A stretch of DNA of 64,000 bases from G963667675 sp965197565 (GTDB lineage: Bacteria > Chloroflexota > Dehalococcoidia > Lucifugimonadales > UBA3495), in the NCBI GenBank assembly GCA_965197565.1, contig CBDANK010000003.1, forward strand, positions 682,001-746,000. The letters are read 5' to 3'. The notes under the pieces are model-generated. The model was given only the letters and a program-made list of their open reading frames with translations, had not been told where the DNA came from and did no database searches. This document shows positions 9,098-17,478 of the stretch, one piece after another. A program made the position numbers and the translations under genes. How positions within the stretch are numbered: position 1 is the stretch's first letter; every line of letters begins with the position of its first letter.

Positions 9098-9174
9098 GGT
9101 AACTGTTCAGACTGGGGATTCAACCCGTCACTCTGGCGAGAGTAAATTCACTTCATCAAGTCTGAACGGTTACG
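9098..9174. repeat. MITE-like 77-bp element
   Basis: Ends GGTAACTGTTCAGACT (9098-9113) and AGTCTGAACGGTTACG (9159-9174) are inverted repeats with two mismatches. The same ends flank a longer unit at 21301-21526, and one lone end occurs at 29531. The stretch 9044-9655 otherwise holds no gene, only this element and a palindrome at 9492-9514. Confidence 0.6.
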
Positions 9175-9491
9175 CTGGACTACCGGCGTGTCGCTGATTA
9201 CAGTAACAGAACAAAAGTTCTAATACAACCAGCCCGTGTCAGCTTCCTCACCTCGTCATACTTGCGAAACCCTGGTGCGTCCGTTCCAATACTTCCGTTT
9301 TGGCCAGGCCCGCTTGAAGACCGGCAGCCAACCATCCCAGGACCATTGCATAACTCACCGGATGAGGTGGCATCGTGCAAGCCGGAATGACGGTTACTCA
9401 TAAGACGCCATTGCCCTGACACTCCCCAAGGTCTTTCGGTTGTCCTCCAAAAGCAGCCACAAGGTAGGGGCTGAGGACATGGTGCTTTGTT

Positions 9492-9514
9492 GGGGCAACC
9501 CTTGTGGTTGCCCC
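9492..9514. repeat. Palindrome GGGGCAACC...GGTTGCCCC
   Basis: A 9-bp stem with a CTTGT loop, identical in core to 8152-8173 inside the 138-bp MITE. No T tract follows, so it is a REP-like unit rather than a clear terminator. Confidence 0.55.
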
Positions 9515-9655
9515 ATAGGTGCTATCAGCGTCGAAAATCGAAAGGCCCTGTGACACTCCCCCCTTGCCACGCCGGATGACCACTCCTTACCCTGTTAATA
9601 GGCAGCTATTAGCACCCTGCCAAATCTATTAAGCCACCCAGGCCCATGGCTCACA

Positions 9656-10033
9656 ATGGCACAGAATGACCCTGCAACAAAAAACTCCGGCCTCTCTCCA
9701 CGCCAGCAATCGGCTCTTACCACACTCGCCGCCGCACCCTCCATCGCCCAAGCCGCCCGCCTCTCCAGGGTGGGCCGCCGCACCTTGCACCGTTGGCTCC
9801 AGGACCCCGAATTCCGCGACCAACTCGCCCAACTACAACGCCAGTCCGCCGAACTCGCCAAAGGCTGCCTCCAGAGCCTCACCCTTCAAGCCGTCCTTTA
9901 CCTCGGCGACTTCCTCGAGAATCCAGACCCGAATATCCGCCGCCGCGCCATCCGCGCTATCCTCAATTTCTCCACCAAATCCAACGAAATCCAACGAAAT
10001 CCAAGAACTCCACACTCAGGTCCAAGCCCTTGA
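9656..10033 (+). CDS. HTH protein, small-terminase-like, frameshifted at the C-terminus
   Basis: Residues 15-60 (LSPRQQSALTTLAAAPSIAQ, AARLSRVGRRTLHRWLQDPEF) form a phage-type helix-turn-helix of the phBC6A51/terminase small-subunit kind, followed by a long helix and a repeat-like PDPNIRRRAIRAIL. At 9978-9998 a 10-bp unit AAATCCAACG is present twice. Removing one copy restores a longer frame ending EKSG with its stop overlapping the next gene's ATG at 10073. The present frame instead ends at 10033 with an aberrant tail. This looks like a recent slippage mutation. Confidence 0.65.
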   Translation: MAQNDPATKNSGLSPRQQSALTTLAAAPSIAQAARLSRVGRRTLHRWLQDPEFRDQLAQLQRQSAELAKGCLQSLTLQAVLYLGDFLENPDPNIRRRAIRAILNFSTKSNEIQRNPRTPHSGPSP

Positions 10034-10072
10034 GTCCACCCTCTCCCTTTGGACCGCCCAGGAGAAATCCGG

Positions 10073-10387
10073 ATGAACCTTAGCTCTTTGCAAGCCCGCG
10101 TCCGCTCCCTTCGCCGCAGATTGGCCCTACCCTACGCTCAGCTCATGATTCAGCGCATGGCCGACGATCTCTGCACCCAATGGTCCCGCGCCCAAGCGGA
10201 AAAACGGCCCACCCCCTCTCCCCAGGCCTTCGTCGTCCGCGTCGCCAAGGCGGGTTTCCGCCTCTCAACCTTCACCGGCGCCGCCCGCTACCTTGAACGC
10301 TGTGCCGCTCTCCGCCAGGAAGCCATCCCGTCCCACCTCCTTCGCGCCCTCCTTCCCTGGGCTGCCTATCACCCGGGCGTCACCTGA
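10073..10387 (+). CDS. Cassette protein, 104 aa, unknown function
   Basis: Starts MNLSSLQARVRSLRRRL and ends LPWAAYHPGVT. It has a paralogue at 27966 (MNISSLRARIRSLQRRM ... LPWASYHPGVT) with the same length and about two thirds or more identical residues by eye. It is basic and helical with YAQLMIQRM and KRPTPSP motifs. Its ATG overlaps the pre-mutation stop of the HTH gene, so the two were a coupled pair. Conservation of both copies without frameshifts suggests a real protein. No family recognised. Confidence 0.65.
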   Translation: MNLSSLQARVRSLRRRLALPYAQLMIQRMADDLCTQWSRAQAEKRPTPSPQAFVVRVAKAGFRLSTFTGAARYLERCAALRQEAIPSHLLRALLPWAAYHPGVT

Positions 10388-10429
10388 ACGTCGCCATTCA
10401 AACACTATTAGTTCAGAAGAAAACTCGCC

Positions 10430-10458
10430 TTGACCCATGATACCGCCGTTCCTATAAT
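10430..10458 (+). promoter_or_regulatory. Sigma-70-type promoter for pheST
   Basis: TTGACC at 10430-10435 and TATAAT at 10453-10458, spaced by 17 bp, about 60 bp before the pheS GTG. A small stem CGTAAC/GTTACG (10471-10490) lies in the leader. No T-box or leader peptide is evident. Confidence 0.75.
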
Positions 10459-10519
10459 GGCTAAACCGCGCGTAACGATTTCCGGTTACGACAATTGGCG
10501 GCCGTGAGAGTAAGCTAAG

Positions 10520-11578
10520 GTGTCCGGACCCACAGCCCAGTCTATCGAAGAATTGGCCCGAGCGGCGGTTGACGAGCTTCAAAGGATAAACAGCCTTGAA
10601 TCGCTGCAAGAATGGCGGGTGGCCTACCTGGGCCGCCGCGGCCGCTTGACGTTGCTGCTGCGGGGCCTGTCCCGGTTGGACTTGGAACAGCGCCGCCAAG
10701 CTGGTGCACTGGCTAACCAGGCCAAACGGACCCTGGAAGAGGGGCTGGAAATCCGGTCCCAAGAAATAACCCAGGCCCAATCGACGCGGACAGGGCTTGG
10801 GGAAGGGCTGGACGTAACCCTGCCGGGCCGCCCAAGCACCCTCGGCCGTCTGCACCCCATCACCCAGATTGTCCGGGAGATTTGCGATGCTTTCGCCACC
10901 ATGGGCTTCAGCATCGTTGAGGGACCCGAGGTGGAATGGGACCGGTACAACTTCGAGATGCTCAATATTCCCAGTGGCCACCCGGCCCGGGATATGTGGA
11001 ACACCCTGTGGGTCGACTACCAGAACGAAGCGGGCGAGCAACCAATGTTGCTCCGCACCCATACGTCGCCCATGCAGGCCCGGGTAATGGAGGCCAGCCA
11101 ACCCCCGATCCGGGTTGTGGTGCCGGGGAAGTGCTATCGATACGAAGCCACCGATCCTACCCACGAGTGGCACTTTTATCAAGTGGAAGGCTTGGCGGTG
11201 GATGACGGCATTACCTTCGCCGACCTCAAGGGGACCCTGTACGAGTTCGCTCGCCGATTGTTCGGCGGGGACCGCAAAGTGCGCTTCAGGTGCGATTACT
11301 TCCCCTTCGTGGAGCCCGGCGTGGATATGTCCGTAGACTGCTTCGCTTGTGACGGGGAGGGGTCCGGGTGCCGCGTTTGCCGGGACAGCGGGTGGATCGA
11401 GATCATGGGGGCCGGCATGGTGCACCCCAGGGTGTTGCAGGGAGTGGGCTACGATCCGGAGAAATACACCGGCTTCGCCTTCGGCCTGGGGCCGGAACGT
11501 ATCGCGATGCTCAAATACGGCATTGATGACATCAGGCTGTTTTATGCCAATGACCTGAGATTCTTGAGGCAGTTCTGA
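10520..11578 (+). CDS. pheS: Phenylalanine--tRNA ligase alpha subunit
   Basis: Catalytic subunit of the alpha2-beta2 enzyme. The 352-aa protein has the N-terminal coiled coil (about residues 5-90), motif 2 around KCYRYEATDPTHEWHFYQVEG and motif 3 FAFGLGPERIAMLKYGI near the C-terminus. A Cys-rich insertion (CFACDGEGSGCRVC, about residue 275) is common in some bacterial PheS and may bind zinc. GTG at 10520 is used because the coiled coil begins right after it; the ribosome site is weak. pheT follows 22 bp downstream, and a strong promoter lies upstream. Confidence 0.96.
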   Translation: MSGPTAQSIEELARAAVDELQRINSLESLQEWRVAYLGRRGRLTLLLRGLSRLDLEQRRQAGALANQAKRTLEEGLEIRSQEITQAQSTRTGLGEGLDVTLPGRPSTLGRLHPITQIVREICDAFATMGFSIVEGPEVEWDRYNFEMLNIPSGHPARDMWNTLWVDYQNEAGEQPMLLRTHTSPMQARVMEASQPPIRVVVPGKCYRYEATDPTHEWHFYQVEGLAVDDGITFADLKGTLYEFARRLFGGDRKVRFRCDYFPFVEPGVDMSVDCFACDGEGSGCRVCRDSGWIEIMGAGMVHPRVLQGVGYDPEKYTGFAFGLGPERIAMLKYGIDDIRLFYANDLRFLRQF

Positions 11579-11600
11579 CTGCTGAAACTCCATTAGACTT

Positions 11601-14003
11601 ATGAAAATACCGCTGTCTTGGTTGCGAAATTACGTTGACCTAGCCCTACCGGTTAAGGAGTTGGCCCAACGGCTGACTATGGCTGGCGTAGAGGTCGGGC
11701 AAATAGACCGAATCGGCGATTGGAAGGAATGCTTGGTGGGCCAAGTGACTTCGGTCCGGCCCCATCCCCAAGCCGACCGGCTTTCTTTGTGCGGTGTGCA
11801 CACTGGCAAAGAGGAAGTGGAAGTAGTGTGCGGCGCGCCCAACGTTGCCGCTAAGCAAAAGATCTGCTTTGCCAGGCCGGGCGCCAACCTGTTCAACGCC
11901 CACACCGGCAAGCAAGAGCCCCTGAAACCGGCCCGCATCCGCGGCGTGGTTTCCCAGGGTATGATTTGCTCTGAACTGGAGTTGGGGCTGGGCGATGATC
12001 ACACCGGCATAATCGTCCTCCCCGACGACGCCCCCATTGGCGCGCCCTTGGACGACTACCTGGGCGACACCATATTGGACCTGGAGGTTACTCCCAACCG
12101 GCTGGACTGTTTGTCCATTCTCGGGGTGGCCCATGAGGTCGCCGCTCTCACCGGCGCCACTGTCCGAGAACCGGAAATCAGCTACCGCGAAGAGGGGCCT
12201 CCGGTTGCTGATGAGGTTGCCATCAGCATCGCCGACCCGGACCTTTGCTACCGCTACACCGCCAGCCTCATCAAAGAGGTCAGCGTAGGACCGTCGCCCG
12301 GTTGGCTTCAGGATGCGCTAACCAAAGCGGGACTGCGGCCCATAAACAATGTCGTAGACGTTACCAACTACGTCATGCTGGAGTACAATCAGCCTCTACA
12401 TGCTTTCGATTACCATCGGCTCAAAGACCGGACCGTTATCGTCCGGCGGGCCCGGCCTGGCGAGACTCTGCTGACTCTCGACGGGGTTGAACGTAAGCTG
12501 AGTACTCAGGTACTGGTTATCGCCGATGCTCATGGTCCCATAGGCATGGGTGGCGTTATAGGCGGAAGCAACAGTGAAATTAGCCCGGACACCACCAGCG
12601 TGCTTCTGGAGTCGGCAAACTTCGACGGGATTAACAACCGGCAAACTGCTCAAAACTTCCGGTTGCGCACCGACGCCACCTTACGGTTCGAGAAGGGCTT
12701 GCGGCCGGAGTTGGCTCCTATAGCTCTTCGCCGGGCAACCCGGCTGATTCAACAAGTGGCGGGCGGCAAGGCGGCGCCGGGCATCGTCGACGTATTCCCG
12801 GGGTCGCAGAGGTTCCCCAAAGCAGTGGGGCTCAGCGCCGGCCGTTTGAAGAAGGTGTTGGGTATGGAGGTGGACCTGGACACGGTGCAGCGCGTGCTGG
12901 GTTCTTTAGGGTTTGAGACCCGACGGCAGGGAGCCGACAAGGTGGAGGCCCAAATACCTTTCTGGCGCAACGACGTGACCATTGAAGACGACTTGGTTGA
13001 AGAGGTAGTGCGGGTTCTAGGTTACGATTCCGTGCCGGTTACTATGCTGTCTACTCCCATTCCTTATCAGCGCCCGGACCCCAAGCGCGGACTGGTGGAG
13101 GCGGTGAAGGACACTTTGGCGGCCAGCGGGATGCAGGAAGTGATCAGCTATCCTCTGGTCAGCTTGGATGACCTGGAGAAAGTGAGCCCAAGGGATACGA
13201 GCGGACCATACCTTAAAATCGCCAACCCATTGAACTCGGCGGAGGACTGTTTGCGCCCCTCCTTGAGGCCCAGCTTGTTGAGGACCCTGGCCTCCAACCA
13301 GGGACACGGCGAAGGTCCTTTCCGGCTATTCGAGGTGGGACGTGCCTTCCATCCCCGGCGCGGCGAACTGCCCCAAGAGCAGGAGATGGTGTGCGGCGTC
13401 CTGACGGGGCGGCGTTGGGAACCTTCTTGGCTGGAAAACCACGAATCCCTCGGTTTCTACGATGCAAAAGGGATTGTGGAGGGACTGTTGCAACGCTTGG
13501 GGGTGGCTGCCGAGTACGAGCCGGGCCAGGACCCCTACTTTCATCCCGGACGGTCCGCCGCGGTCGCGGCAAACGGCGTCGGATTGGGCCTCCTGGGTGA
13601 AGTGGACCCGGCCATCGCCGGAGCGTTCGACATTCGGGCCGGACCGGTGGCCTATTTCGAGCTCCAAGTGGATGCCCTGTTGGAGGCTGTTCCCAAAGCG
13701 GGACGGCCGGTCGTTAGCTTGGCCCGTTTCCCGGCGGCCAACCGAGACTTGGCCTTGGTGGTGCCGGCCGACGTTCCCGCAGGGAAGGTTCAAAGCATCA
13801 TTGCTCGCCACCGGTTGGTGGACCACGCTGATTTGTTCGACATTTATACCGGCGACAATATTCCGCCGGAAACCAAGTCTCTAGCCTTTCACCTCTATTT
13901 CCAAGCGCACGACCGCACTTTGACCACCGAGGAGGTGAACCGTTCCCTTCAGGGTCTGCTGCGCACCCTGAAACGCGAGGTCCAAGCCTCGCTGCGGGGC
14001 TAA
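11601..14003 (+). CDS. pheT: Phenylalanine--tRNA ligase beta subunit
   Basis: The 800-aa partner of PheS. Domains in order: N-terminal B1, EMAP-II-like tRNA-binding domain (about residues 40-150, with HPQADRLSLCGV), B3/B4 editing domain (about 210-380, with RTDATLRFEKGL), B5, catalytic-like core, and the C-terminal FDX-ACB anticodon-binding domain (LARFPAANRDLALVV onward). Length is normal for the family. The full set of domains suggests a functional editing enzyme. It is co-transcribed with pheS and ends 19 bp before moeA. Confidence 0.96.
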   Translation: MKIPLSWLRNYVDLALPVKELAQRLTMAGVEVGQIDRIGDWKECLVGQVTSVRPHPQADRLSLCGVHTGKEEVEVVCGAPNVAAKQKICFARPGANLFNAHTGKQEPLKPARIRGVVSQGMICSELELGLGDDHTGIIVLPDDAPIGAPLDDYLGDTILDLEVTPNRLDCLSILGVAHEVAALTGATVREPEISYREEGPPVADEVAISIADPDLCYRYTASLIKEVSVGPSPGWLQDALTKAGLRPINNVVDVTNYVMLEYNQPLHAFDYHRLKDRTVIVRRARPGETLLTLDGVERKLSTQVLVIADAHGPIGMGGVIGGSNSEISPDTTSVLLESANFDGINNRQTAQNFRLRTDATLRFEKGLRPELAPIALRRATRLIQQVAGGKAAPGIVDVFPGSQRFPKAVGLSAGRLKKVLGMEVDLDTVQRVLGSLGFETRRQGADKVEAQIPFWRNDVTIEDDLVEEVVRVLGYDSVPVTMLSTPIPYQRPDPKRGLVEAVKDTLAASGMQEVISYPLVSLDDLEKVSPRDTSGPYLKIANPLNSAEDCLRPSLRPSLLRTLASNQGHGEGPFRLFEVGRAFHPRRGELPQEQEMVCGVLTGRRWEPSWLENHESLGFYDAKGIVEGLLQRLGVAAEYEPGQDPYFHPGRSAAVAANGVGLGLLGEVDPAIAGAFDIRAGPVAYFELQVDALLEAVPKAGRPVVSLARFPAANRDLALVVPADVPAGKVQSIIARHRLVDHADLFDIYTGDNIPPETKSLAFHLYFQAHDRTLTTEEVNRSLQGLLRTLKREVQASLRG

Positions 14004-14022
14004 AAGCAAAGGAGGGAGACCG

Positions 14023-15351
14023 ATGGCGACTCACGCCCACAGCCCTATCTCCACTCATGAACATGGCCATCGCCACGTGGAACAAGACATGCTGAGCGTG
14101 GAGGAAGCCTACCAACGCATAATGTCCAGCTTTAGCCCCTTGGAGCCGGTGGCGACCCCGGTCCTGGAGGCGCTTGGCCACGTCCTCGCTGAAGACATCA
14201 GCTCTCCACTGGACCTTCCCCCTATGGCCAACTCCGGAATGGACGGGTATGCGGTACGTAAGGACGACATCATCGATGCTTCCCCCGGCCACCCCCGTCA
14301 ACTTAAAGTTATTGGTTTGGTGGCTGCCGGCCAGCTTCCATCTCGGACCGTGACGCCCGGCGCCGCGGTGCGGATCATGACCGGGGCGCCCGTTCCCGAC
14401 GGGGCCGATACAGTGGTCCCCTTTGAAGAGACGGATGAAGTTCAGCGCCGGAAAGCGGGGCTGCCGCTGGAAGAAGTAGGCGTCCTCGCTGACCTACCCC
14501 TCGGGTCCAACGTGCGACCGTCGGGGGAGGACGTCGCCAAGGGCCAGTTGGTGCTGGAGCAGGGCGCCTTGCTCCGTCCGGCGGAAGTAGGCGTCTTGGC
14601 CTCTTTGGGAATGGATAAAGTCAACGTAATTCGGAGTCCGGTGGTGTCGATCTTGGCCACTGGGGACGAGTTGACGCCCATGGGCGCCCCCCTGGAGGGA
14701 GGAAAGATTTACGACAGCAACAGCTTCACCGTTGCTGCTTCGGTTATGGCTTGCGGCGGCATTCCCAAGCTCCTGGGAATCGCCAAGGACGACTTGAGCG
14801 ACCTGCACCGGAAATTGGAAGCGGCCGCCGGCTCCGACCTGGTAATCACTTCGGCGGGGGTTTCCAAGGGCGACTACGACATTGTCAAGGACGTCCTGAC
14901 CCAGCGAGGCGACATCAACTTCTGGTCGGTGCGCATGAGGCCCGCCAAGCCCCTGGCCTTTGGCCATCTGCAAAGCGACGATGGGAAAGCGGTGCCGTTA
15001 TTGGGACTGCCCGGTAACCCGGTGAGCGCCATGGTGGCCTTCGAGATGTTCGCCCGCCCGGCCATCCGGGCTATGCTGGGCCGCAAGGGACTGCCACGTC
15101 CTGTGGTTGAAGGCGTGCTGACCGGCCCGATTCACAATGCCGACGGACGCCGGGTGTACGCCAGGGTCGAGGTGAGACGGCTGAACGGGACTTATTACGC
15201 TATTCCCACCGGGCCCCAAGGATCGAACATCCTGACTTCCATGTCCCGGGCCAACGGATTGGCAATTTGCCCGGAGAACCTGTCTTCCAAGAAAGCCGGA
15301 GAAAGAGTCCGGATCATTATGTTGGACTGGAACGAAGAGGTTGATTTATGA
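14023..15351 (+). CDS. moeA: Molybdopterin molybdenumtransferase with a His-rich N-terminus
   Basis: Inserts molybdate into adenylated molybdopterin to form molybdenum cofactor. Motifs: LPPMANSGMDGYAVR (about residue 68), RIMTGAPVPDGADTVVPFEE, the MogA-like core with LATGDEL and TSAGVSKGDYD, LLGLPGNPVSAMV, and the C-terminal beta-barrel domain IV. An AAAGGAGGGAGA ribosome site precedes the ATG. Unusually the first 22 residues hold eight histidines, a possible metal-handling tail. The stop overlaps the next gene in an ATGA. Presence implies molybdoenzymes elsewhere in the genome. Confidence 0.93.
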   Translation: MATHAHSPISTHEHGHRHVEQDMLSVEEAYQRIMSSFSPLEPVATPVLEALGHVLAEDISSPLDLPPMANSGMDGYAVRKDDIIDASPGHPRQLKVIGLVAAGQLPSRTVTPGAAVRIMTGAPVPDGADTVVPFEETDEVQRRKAGLPLEEVGVLADLPLGSNVRPSGEDVAKGQLVLEQGALLRPAEVGVLASLGMDKVNVIRSPVVSILATGDELTPMGAPLEGGKIYDSNSFTVAASVMACGGIPKLLGIAKDDLSDLHRKLEAAAGSDLVITSAGVSKGDYDIVKDVLTQRGDINFWSVRMRPAKPLAFGHLQSDDGKAVPLLGLPGNPVSAMVAFEMFARPAIRAMLGRKGLPRPVVEGVLTGPIHNADGRRVYARVEVRRLNGTYYAIPTGPQGSNILTSMSRANGLAICPENLSSKKAGERVRIIMLDWNEEVDL

Positions 15352-15821
15352 CTACTCTCGAACCGGAAACACCCCAGCCACCGGAAGCGTCTCAACCGCC
15401 GGAAGTGTTTCAGCGGCTCAAACCGCCGCTCCAGTACCAGATTAGTTTTAAGCGGTTGGCTCAACTGAAACGGTCGCCGGTGACCTTGATTGCAGACCGT
15501 CGGCCGGAGTCTTCCCCTTCTCGGCAAAGGCCGGACCACGAACTGACCGATGCCAAGAAGTTAGTGGACGAGGTCGCCAAATTCAGCAAGGATGAGGAAA
15601 ACTTCATCCGGACCGAAATGCCTATTCAGGAAATTGTCTTCCGAATATTGCTGACGAGGCGCAACAGGCCGACCTTTTTGAGGGATCTTCACTACGAGCT
15701 TACTGAGCGGTGGGCAACTCCGGTGCGTCCTATAAACCTTAGTGAAGAGGCATTGGCAAGAATACTCGATGCCGATACCTACTACGGTTTTGTCAATCTG
15801 GCGACGGAAGCCGAGGCTTAG
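15348..15821 (+). CDS. Hypothetical protein coupled to moeA, 157 aa
   Basis: Start overlaps the moeA stop (ATGA). The first 40 residues are Pro/Glu-rich and probably disordered; residues 60-150 are helical, with KKLVDEVAKFSKDEENFIR, a basic LLTRRNRPTFLRDLHYELTERW stretch and a final YYGFVNLATEAEA. No signal peptide or membrane segment. No family recognised. Coupling hints at a role near molybdenum cofactor use, but this is only positional inference. Confidence 0.7.
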   Translation: MTTLEPETPQPPEASQPPEVFQRLKPPLQYQISFKRLAQLKRSPVTLIADRRPESSPSRQRPDHELTDAKKLVDEVAKFSKDEENFIRTEMPIQEIVFRILLTRRNRPTFLRDLHYELTERWATPVRPINLSEEALARILDADTYYGFVNLATEAEA

Positions 15822-15897
15822 AGACTGCCCAGGGCCTTTTCATTCTCGAAGATAGGTAAATACGCCCCCCACTGCTGGTCATTGCCATGAAAATAAG

Positions 15898-17285
15898 GTT
15901 CAGGCAGGCTGAGGGGTTGGGGGTTCTATGGTTACTTGGTAGCCGAGGCGTTGGAGTTGGCGAACAGACCGGCGGGCGATGGCTGCTTGGTCACGTTCTT
16001 CGAAGTACCTGTGCCCCAAGTCGGTGAAGGGCTCCCCGGTCTTGATGACCTTGTAGAGGATGAGGGCGATGCTGTGAGCCACCGCCATAGCCGCCCGATT
16101 GGCTCCGATGCGGCGGGCCAGACGATGGTACTGGGCCCCCAGGTAGGTCTTGGTTCGGGCCGCGGCTCTGGCTGCCTCCACTAGCACTGGCTTCAGCCAG
16201 TTGTTGCCTTTCCGGGTGGGACTCCGCTTTCGCTTGTCCGCACTCCGGTTGTTCCCTGGACACACCCCGGCCCAGGAGGCCAAGTGCCCCCCGCTGGGAA
16301 ACTGCTCCATGTCGGCGCCCATCTCCGCCAGGATGACTTGGGCGGTGCTCCGTCCCACTCCCGGAATAGTGTCCAGCGCCGCCACGGTTGCTTCAAAAGG
16401 GTCCAGCCGCCGGGCCACCTCCTGGTTCAAGGTCTCGATTTGCCCGTCTAGGTGGCTGAGGTGGCTCAGTTGTACCCGCAGCATGAAGCGCTGATGCGAC
16501 CCCATCAGGCCCTGCAGCGCCTTCTCCAGCGCATCCTGCTTCTCCCGCAGCCGCCCCCTAGCCAACTCCGTCAGCCTCTTGGGGTCGTCCTCTCCCTGGG
16601 ACATGGCCTTTAGCATGGCCCGCCCCGATACCCCTAGCAGGTCAGTGGCTACAGACCCCAGCTTGACGTTGCCCCCTTCCAGCACCTTCTGAATCCGGTT
16701 CGCCTCCCGGCTGCGTTCTTGGACCAAGCTACGGCGGTAGCGGGTCAACTCCCGTAGTTCCCGCTGCGGCCGGGCCGGAATGTAGCTGGGCTTCAACAGA
16801 CCGTGGCGCAGCAACTCAGCGATCCACTCGGCATCCTTGACCTCGGTCTTGCGCCCCGGCACCGCCTTCATGTGATGCGCATTCACCACCCAAACAGTGA
16901 ATTCATCCTCCAGCAGATTGTAGACTGGCTTCCAGTAGACTCCGCTGCTCTCCATGGCCACCTGAGTGACCCGGTGTTCCCTGAGCCAGTCGGCCAAGGC
17001 CAGCAGATCTTGGGTCATGGTGGCAAAGCTGCGAAGTTCTTGCCCCTCCGGGGTGATGACGCAGGCCACCACCGACTTCTTGTGTACGTCCAGCCCGCAA
17101 CACCTCTCGATAATGCTCTCCATCTCAGCTCTCCCAGGTAGGCTGCCAGCCAGCCGGTGACCGAAATAATCAAGACTTTATTATGCGTGCTCCCGTCGGG
17201 GCGGGACGACATTCAGGGGTTCCTGGCGGTCACCCGGGCAAATTGTCATACGGGCTCGCGGCGCCAACGACAACCGCCCAGCATG
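15898..17285 (-). mobile_element. IS110-family element
   Basis: One DEDD transposase with a non-coding flank of about 160 bp upstream of its start. Members of IS110 encode a bridge RNA in a flank, so 17124-17285 is the place to look, though no fold was verified. The element appears to sit inside a dispersed hairpin repeat: GCCATGAAAATA lies just left and related CATCTTCATGGG...GCCATGAAAATAG lies just right. There are no terminal inverted repeats, as expected, so the limits are approximate. Confidence 0.65.
15900..17123 (-). CDS. IS110-family transposase, 407 aa
   Basis: N-terminal RuvC-like domain with CCGLDVHKKS (D12), AMESSGVYWKP (E58) and KTEVKDAEWIAELL (the later Asp), then a coiled-coil linker, and the C-terminal Transposase_20 domain with TIPGVGRSTAQVILAEMG and the Ser-containing HLASWAGVCPGNNRSA. 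Full length and uninterrupted, so likely active. IS110 recombinases use a bridge RNA for target and donor choice. It lies between the moeA unit and rplT and does not disrupt either. Confidence 0.92.
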   Translation of the reverse strand: MESIIERCCGLDVHKKSVVACVITPEGQELRSFATMTQDLLALADWLREHRVTQVAMESSGVYWKPVYNLLEDEFTVWVVNAHHMKAVPGRKTEVKDAEWIAELLRHGLLKPSYIPARPQRELRELTRYRRSLVQERSREANRIQKVLEGGNVKLGSVATDLLGVSGRAMLKAMSQGEDDPKRLTELARGRLREKQDALEKALQGLMGSHQRFMLRVQLSHLSHLDGQIETLNQEVARRLDPFEATVAALDTIPGVGRSTAQVILAEMGADMEQFPSGGHLASWAGVCPGNNRSADKRKRSPTRKGNNWLKPVLVEAARAAARTKTYLGAQYHRLARRIGANRAAMAVAHSIALILYKVIKTGEPFTDLGHRYFEERDQAAIARRSVRQLQRLGYQVTIEPPTPQPA

Positions 17286-17432
17286 CCGACCGGCGCTACT
17301 CCATTTTCATCTTCATGGGTGGCCTTCGCAAGGCCATGGGCAATTGCCATGAAAATAGCCTATTTTCATGGCAATGACGTTGAACTGAGCCTGGAATCGC
17401 ATCGGGGTGGCAATCAAAAGGCCCTGAGATAA
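17284..17432. repeat. Dispersed hairpin repeat split by the IS110 element
   Basis: Contains CATCTTCATGGGTGGCC, a GGCCTTCGCAAGGCC stem, two GCCATGAAAATAG-type units and AAAAGGCCCTGAG. The last is the reverse complement of a CCAGGGCCTTTT segment at 15832-15841 on the other side of the IS110, so the two flanks look like the halves of one palindromic unit related to 7783-8015. Confidence 0.5.
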
Positions 17433-17478
17433 GGGCAAATGTCAAGCCATAACCCAGGGTCCTGGCGTGGCATCCTTG

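Larger units (their letters stand above)
9551..10391 (+). mobile_element. Two-gene repeated cassette, copy 1
   Basis: The segment from TGACACTCCCCCCTTGCC to GGGCGTCACCTGAA recurs at 27810-28284. Upstream non-coding parts align (CCCTGTTAATAGGCAGC and TGCCAAATCTATTAAGCC against close variants), and the second gene is homologous in both. Copy 2 lacks the first gene. No transposase is present, so it is either non-autonomous or a phage-satellite-like remnant. The boundaries are where similarity begins and ends, not proven termini. Confidence 0.6.

Noticed and set aside
10265..11593. 442-aa open frame antisense to pheS
   Set aside because: It lies wholly against a clear pheS, is rich in His/Gln/Pro with no motif, and is explained by GC-rich codon structure.
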